Shown here one piece after another: positions 58,519 to 64,000 of a stretch of DNA of 64,000 bases (the first letter of the stretch is position 1; every line of letters starts with the position of its first letter). The position numbers and the translations under genes were made by a program. The notes beneath the pieces are model-generated. The model saw nothing but the letters and a program-made list of their open reading frames with translations, did not search any database and was not told the DNA's origin. Source of the stretch: Eutypella sp. D-1 (lineage: Eukaryota > Ascomycota > Sordariomycetes > Xylariales > Diatrypaceae); the NCBI GenBank assembly GCA_023313575.1, contig JAJTTP010000006.1:992001-1056000 (forward strand), read 5' to 3'.

Positions 58519-59050
58519 ACTATCCCTTTTTTTTTCTCGCTCCCCTTTCATAGATCTTTATTATCGTTGTCTTACAATGCATATACTTCCTGTCAGATGT
58601 CATAGTATAGAAGAAACGTCGCCGGACACTTTGGTCACGAGCACATAATTACATAGCTAGAGTAAAGTCAAGTTCGGGTATTTAATAAGCCCCCCCGGGA
58701 GGGAGGCGCTTATTTACGAAAAAAAAGCTCAGCCGACCATAGTCTGTAGATAGGGGTCAGGCTGCTTCTAGTGTATTTCCTCCTTTGAACTCCTAACACT
58801 CCCCACTCTTCAATATGAGCGGCATAAGGGATACCTTCGAGGCGGTACTTCCTGGCTCAGCCTCGTACTTTAATAGCTTAATCGAGGTTTGAAAAGTCAA
58901 GCTTTACAGTTCTCAAGGCCACAGATGAAAAGGGTTTAACACCGCCACCACCATTAGGTTTATCCAAGCCTTGGTCCACCCGCCGCCCCTTTGACCGACA
59001 TCCTCAACCTTATATATCGAAACAGCATACGACCTTCTAACAAGCTCAGA
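58519..59050. other. spacer between tRNA-like genes B and C
   Basis: 532 bp with a T9 Pol III terminator at 58527-58535 near its left end and the gene C upstream element at 59011-59026. Nothing else recognised. Confidence 0.45.
59011..59026 (+). promoter_or_regulatory. TATATA-NC-RAAACAG element of tRNA-like gene C
   Basis: TATATATCGAAACAGC, 25-40 bp upstream of the gene C 5' end. Confidence 0.55.
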
Positions 59051-59158
59051 GGCCCCGTGGTGTAGTGGCTGCACACTCTCACAAATATCTCCGAATCATT
59101 ATCTACTTACTTCTCTACCCTGTTGAGAGAGGAGCGGGTTCGACTCCCGTCGGGGCTA
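59051..59158 (+). tRNA. tRNA-like gene C with insert, isotype undetermined
   Basis: Best-formed member. Acceptor GGCCCCG/CGGGGCT has six Watson-Crick pairs plus one wobble and discriminator A. A box TGGTGTAGTGG; anticodon stem CTCTC/GAGAG around 44 nt; 4-nt variable region; T arm GCGGG-TTCGACT-CCCGT. T6 terminator near 59166. Loop positions 32-37 would read ACAAAT with a canonical intron, not a normal anticodon loop. Confidence 0.6.
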
Positions 59159-59786
59159 TACATCCTTTTTTCTTTTCGAGTAATGCGTTTCCTTCTCGCT
59201 ATGGTCCCGCTCTATCTTTATAGCATCTGTCTTTCAGTCATTTAGCTTTTATAGTTCAGTCTTTCCTGTCAGTGATATAACTACGATAATTTACCTCGGA
59301 ACCAGAAAATCCTCTTTAAGTAAGAGAGATTAGCACGCTTTGTAGGTATTAACAATACATGTACTTACTCTATTTTCTCTTCCTATAAGATATGAGTATT
59401 ATTCATTCTTACCGCCATCATATAGTCTATACTGTACTTCGGAGATCCCTTCTTGCCTTCCAAGCTCCTTACTCTGGGTTGCTAAGCGACGACACCAGCC
59501 CTCTAGCTTCACAACATACTCTGAGTTGGTGCCGACCTCTTGCCTTCTACTCGTTTAACTAACAGATACTAAATTAGTTGTCGGCAGGGGAGGGTGACAT
59601 AAGGCCAGTGAGTTGGCGTCCAATGCAAGAAATTTCGTATCTAAAACCTTGCTTCCACTATGTGCATGCAAGAAGTCAAATTCATGCTATATAACGATAT
59701 GATTTTGCGGTTATGCCTCCCCTCCACATCGGGGATTCCAAACAAGCGTCAGTGCGTAGGTTCAGACTGGAATCCCTCATATACAA
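59159..59786. other. spacer between tRNA-like genes C and D
   Basis: 628 bp, AT-rich. A TATATA at 59688-59693 lies about 95 bp upstream of gene D but lacks the AAACAG part. Nothing else seen. Confidence 0.45.
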
Positions 59787-59890
59787 GGCCGTGTGGTGTA
59801 ATGGTGCACACTCTCACATACTTCCTCATACTATCATTACTCAGACCTTTCCCCTGTTGAGAGGAGCGGGTTCGACTCCTGCCGTGGCTG
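59787..59890 (+). tRNA. tRNA-like gene D with insert, probably degenerate
   Basis: Acceptor GGCCGTG/CGTGGCT with wobbles; A box TGGTGTAATGG; shortened D loop; anticodon stem CTCTC/GAGAG around 43 nt; the variable region is only two bases because an AG present in A-C is missing. T arm GCGGG-TTCGACT-CCTGC. T6 at 59904-59909. The weaker fold suggests a pseudogene. Confidence 0.45.
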
Positions 59891-62800
59891 TTCTATCCCC
59901 CCCTTTTTTCCCCTCTTCTATTCATACACTCCGCCTCATGATGTCTTATTCTTCTATCCTGTTGCTAAATATACTTTTGCATTTTGAAACTTCAAGTGGT
60001 AGACTTCGTTCATTGTGAAGTTGTTGAAACTGTTAAAGATAGTTAGGGCGATGTTTGGACTAAGATATAAATTGGCTATGAAACGTTGATATGTTACTAC
60101 TGCACTCACTAAATCGTCGCGTCATCTCTGTTCATGGATCTGCTAACTAATATCTGAGCTGAATACCCAAATCACATCACCAAGTGGCCGACATAACCCA
60201 CACTGTTCTGACGAGCCCCTATTTGACGGTCCACTTTTCCTTGCCAAGTTGGGTAGCCCCTACCAAACAGTAGTTAGCTAAATGATACCTTCCTAGCATC
60301 CATTATCGAGGTGATTTCTACCTACCTATCTAGTAACCTACTTGGACTTACATCTAATTTCGTCGGGGTTATGACCATGCACAATGGCACCAACAGTCCG
60401 CTCCTGCGACGCCAACGCGGAAGGAAGGCAATCCACCCTGCAGAGACCGTAAGTACGGGCCATCAGACCTGACTGTTATGAGCTCCGGATTGCCCGACTC
60501 CAACATCTTGCCCAGCCGCAGAACTTATGTAATCAGCCGTCTTTCCTCCCTGGCATCTCCAATGGGCATTAGTCGATCAGAGGCTGTCAGCCGCGACTTA
60601 TGGTAGTGAGGCTGACGTCCTACGACCGATTAGGCAGCCGCGTAGGTAATAGCTAGAAACTACACATCGGACTGCGTTCACGCCCCTGGATTTATAACCA
60701 CCACCTCGGTCCCGGGTCATCGAAGCTCTGAGTCCGTCTTACGACATCGACAACTCCCCTTACACACGTGAGCAACAGGAGCTGCAAGCCGATGTTACCC
60801 CAGACCGCGGATGATCCACCACGGCCCTAGCATCGTGCTTCTATATCGAGAAACGCGGAGACGAGGCTTGTAGGTAAGTCAGGGGATGTGTTACTATGTT
60901 TAGGGAGGTCAGGACAAGGCGGGCTAGCTGAGATTCGGGTAGATCTGTTTCACTATCGAAGATCCCAGCCGCGTACCGTAGATTATCTGCGTTACATAAC
61001 CCATGACAAGGCCAGAGACAGCTCTGCCTGTGAACTGCGGTGATGGCAAACGAGGAGGTTTGTAATATGCCACCGAAGGGCTGTTAAGTCCATAACGCAC
61101 TCAGGAGAACGAGGATACGTGGGTATAGGGGAGAAGGAGCTGCCGGGGTCGGCAATGATCGGCCTACGCCTCCTCCCTCATAAGGCAACATGATCTCGGC
61201 CACTCTTAGTAAGCGTAGCTTGGGTGGAGAGGCCATGCGGTCCCTGAGCCGTGCGTGTTCTAGCCCTTGACCTGGAATCGAAGGAGCTTTCTTTCTGCTT
61301 ATCAAGCTTCTGAATATCTTCGTGCGTTTGGGGCATACGGGATGGGGGGCGTCAACACGCAAGAAAGCAAAGGAGTATCTGGTCCGGCCCGGAGAGGTAA
61401 CAAGCCGAAGATACATGTCAACTCGTGCTCGGCGTTTAACCAATTTATTTACGCATGCTTTTTAAATAGCATATAGAACATGACTAAATGCCCAGTTGGT
61501 TAAGCTTAGCCCCATGCGCGACTGAGCCTGCACTTGGCTGAGCATCATTGTACCTGCAGCTCGGAATGTATGCTTGTGCAGCCACATTAGGGAGCAATTC
61601 ACTACATGGCAGACTAAAGAGACATGAAGGGGAGGGGAAGTGAATACTACGCTGAGACGCCGTTGGCCTGATAAATCCGGTCGGTCTTTAAGTAATTTTT
61701 AAGCCACTGGATGCCTGATACCCTCGCTACCCTAAACGCCGAGTCATGGCGAAAGGCGGCATGGGCACCCTAGACTTGCTTACTTGATCATATCATGGGC
61801 ACGGCCCTAAGCCGTGGCGTTGTTGAAAGCATCAATCACTCAATATGGAGCTGTCCTGCGAAGACGACGTTGCCTTGACTACGACGCTGTGTTTTCACAG
61901 CGGCTATGCTGCATCCCGAGCAATAAGCGCTCATGGTGTAGGCTTGGTTCAATCTTGGCTAGTTTGCGCGGGCCGCTGGCGCCAATGTATATATATACAA
62001 TTGAAACGTAAGAACTGAATGTTCCCCTTAACGGTTGTGGTAGACGCAATGCAGCCAGCCGCCCCCCAACGTAGCCAGCCACTTGCTAGGCTTTACGTAT
62101 GACAACTGGGCTGTTTTCCTTGCAGTGCATATACCTACGTAGTAAATACTTATCATATCAATGACAATACGGAACCCGAGAGAGGGTCACATTTGGTCGT
62201 ATCTGAAAAGGGGCTCCTCTCTCGACAGAGATGAGCAGGCAGGAGAAGCGCCGATGTACTGCTCGCAACGACTTGCCGACGCGCCTCGATTGAGGCTATG
62301 CTAACATTGTTAATTAGTCACTTCATCTCTTTCTGTCTAGCTATACGCGCCTCTGCAGTCTAGACCAGATCACTACATGTTTCGCAAGACCTGACCTGCC
62401 CTGTCACGTCATGTCATGTCTCGCTATTCCTTGTGCTGTCTTTTCCCCTCTTGTCTTGTCTCACCCCGCCAGGTTTTCTTGCGGACCGTGAGTCAAGTTT
62501 ATGAGTAAAGTGTTTCGGGAACGCGCTGGAATAATCGTGAGAAAGAGAGTGTACGAGGGTGAGGTTATCCTATTTGCCTATATGTGGGCATTTGCTGTAT
62601 TTGGGGTCGCGGGCGCTTGGACTCCCATCTTAGTGTTTCGAGACCCTCCATGTTTCAAGATATCTTGAATCGCCCCCGGGACCCGGACTCGTCAGACGCG
62701 CTGCGAGACACGTGAATCTACTTACGGTATGGTCCAGACCAGCCAACATAGATGATATCCATTTGAGATCTTGCCGGTAGATCAGGGATTTCGTCATTCG

Positions 62801-64000
62801 GTTATCGGAACGGCAGAGCCCCGTGCTTACCCTGCCCGTCCACGATGCGGCTTCATTGGGAGGACTGGGCCTGTTGCGTTGGGCGTCGTTGTTCACTAAA
62901 ACTTAAAGGGGCCCGCTAAAAAGGTTGGCGTTTTGCTCAGGGGTTCCCACTGAGTTGCGTCGTGACAGCACGCGCCCTATCGGCGATAAGAGGGAACGGC
63001 AAGGCACCGCTGAAGAGCGTTGGGTATGTGCAAATTATTATGTATGATATCGTGTTTTCCCTTTTCCCCTCGAACCGCGAAGGGCAACGTCTGTCTGCAG
63101 ATCCCCGCTAGTTCCATGTCCCCTCCATACCACTCTTTCTACCATCCCCCGCCTCCATTCCTTTTGTCTTTCCAAAGAAGAATGCATGCTCTTCAGAGAC
63201 TACCTCACAATTAAGACAACCCGCACGGACGCCTCTATGTGGCAGTATCACTAAATTGTTAAAACACCCTCAACCTAAAAAGCGATTGGTACCTTGCATA
63301 CGTACGGCTCATTGCCGCTGCGGAGATTCCAAAATCGGCGAAGCGAAAGAAGCCGTTGGAAATTCCCCTCGTGTCTTTTTGGTTCTGTAAGGCACCAATG
63401 CGGATGAATACTCTCGGAGACGGGCTTGCATGCAGACACCCGTCGCCCTATCCTTAACCCGACCAAACCCGACCAGACCCGACCAAGCCCGGCAAGGCCA
63501 CATCCACATTCATCAAGTGTCAAACTACTCAGATTCCCTAATAGATAAATCCGGCCTCCGATATCGTACGCGCAGTCGGTTCTCTATATTGCCTAGTAAT
63601 CTACAGTAGGCATGTGCCGTAGGGATCGGCGGCACCGGCGGGTCCGGCGGGGTGAGCTGGTGCCAATTACCTGAACCCGCTAGGTAAAGTCGGGCTGACA
63701 AGACATGATTTTTCTGGAGGCCTTCTTCTCTTCTCATCCGGGAGTTGAGGCTTCTATCATACGTTTTTGGGGGGCCGCCGGCTGAATCGGGGAGACCGCC
63801 TACTTGCCTAGCTGCTTAAGGCGGTCAAGTGGTAATAAGTTGGTCGGACGCTTCGAAATAACATCATATCCGCTTGATTAGGTAAGTGTACGGCATAACC
63901 ATTATATAAGACAAGACTCCGGCTTCCCGAACCTCACTCCTCCCAATCCCCCACCTTCCCGCCACGTTCCGGGGGTCCAGGGCTCCGAATCGGGGGATTG
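59891..64000. other. 4.1-kb right-end spacer, no supported gene
   Basis: Short ORFs only (up to 119 codons) without family features. A possible exon-like stretch near 60381-60450 (RRQRGRKAIHPAE followed by GTAAGT) could not be extended. GTCATGTCATGTC- and CCCGACC-type short repeats occur near 62405 and 63460-63490. Confidence 0.4.

Noticed and set aside
60381..60450. Possible first exon reading MTMHNGTNSPLLRRQRGRKA followed by GTAAGT
   Set aside because: Protein-like with a good donor, but no downstream acceptor gives an open continuation I recognise.
61084..61443. 119-codon minus-strand ORF
   Set aside because: No family resemblance and no gene-like context in a region lacking supported genes.

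Overview
This window is nuclear DNA of a filamentous ascomycete (Pezizomycotina), most likely a Sordariomycete. The genes are spliced with short introns (about 55-140 nt) carrying GTRNGT donors, CTRAC branch sites and YAG acceptors. GC-rich coding exons alternate with long spacers full of TACCTA/TAGGTA motifs, and the proteins are typical fungal families. Class-level placement rests on protein resemblance only. I reconstructed exons by hand from reading frame, splice consensus and family conservation. Coordinates in each entry are the outer CDS limits, and exon limits are in the text.

Left third (0.4-20 kb): STE24 CAAX protease (-), a cysteine-rich secreted protein (+), a small one-helix membrane protein (-), ribosomal protein eL38 (+), a 3.6-kb spacer, mevalonate kinase ERG12 (+), the farnesyl/geranylgeranyltransferase alpha subunit (+), an NTF2-like nuclear export factor (-), a NAT9-type acetyltransferase (+) and an L-serine/threonine dehydratase (-). 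STE24, ERG12 and the prenyltransferase alpha subunit act in one chain: isoprenoid precursor, protein prenylation, CAAX processing.

Middle (20-36 kb): mitochondrial methionyl-tRNA synthetase (-), then a head-to-head pair, RAD16 (-) and RAD7 (+), whose products form the yeast global-genome nucleotide-excision-repair complex. A flavin monooxygenase (+) and a secreted class-3 lipase (-) follow.

Right part (36-57.5 kb): after a 4.3-kb spacer come a GH3 beta-glucosidase (+), mitochondrial ribosomal protein bL34m (-), the CAF-1 large subunit (+), ribosomal protein uS14/S29 (-), an ER disulfide isomerase ending in KDEL (+), an HSBP1-like coiled-coil protein (-) and a Tul1/Dsc1-type RING ubiquitin ligase (+).

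The tail (57.5-64 kb) has no protein gene I can support. It does carry four related intron-containing tRNA-like Pol III genes with A/B boxes and T-run terminators. Three of them share an upstream TATATA-NC-RAAACAG element, and none has an anticodon loop I can assign.

The most unusual observations are this tRNA-like family, a GH3 intron pair separated by a single-nucleotide exon, a RAD7 start codon that appears split by an intron, the RAD16-RAD7 pair, and an NTF2-like gene whose splice phases do not match.
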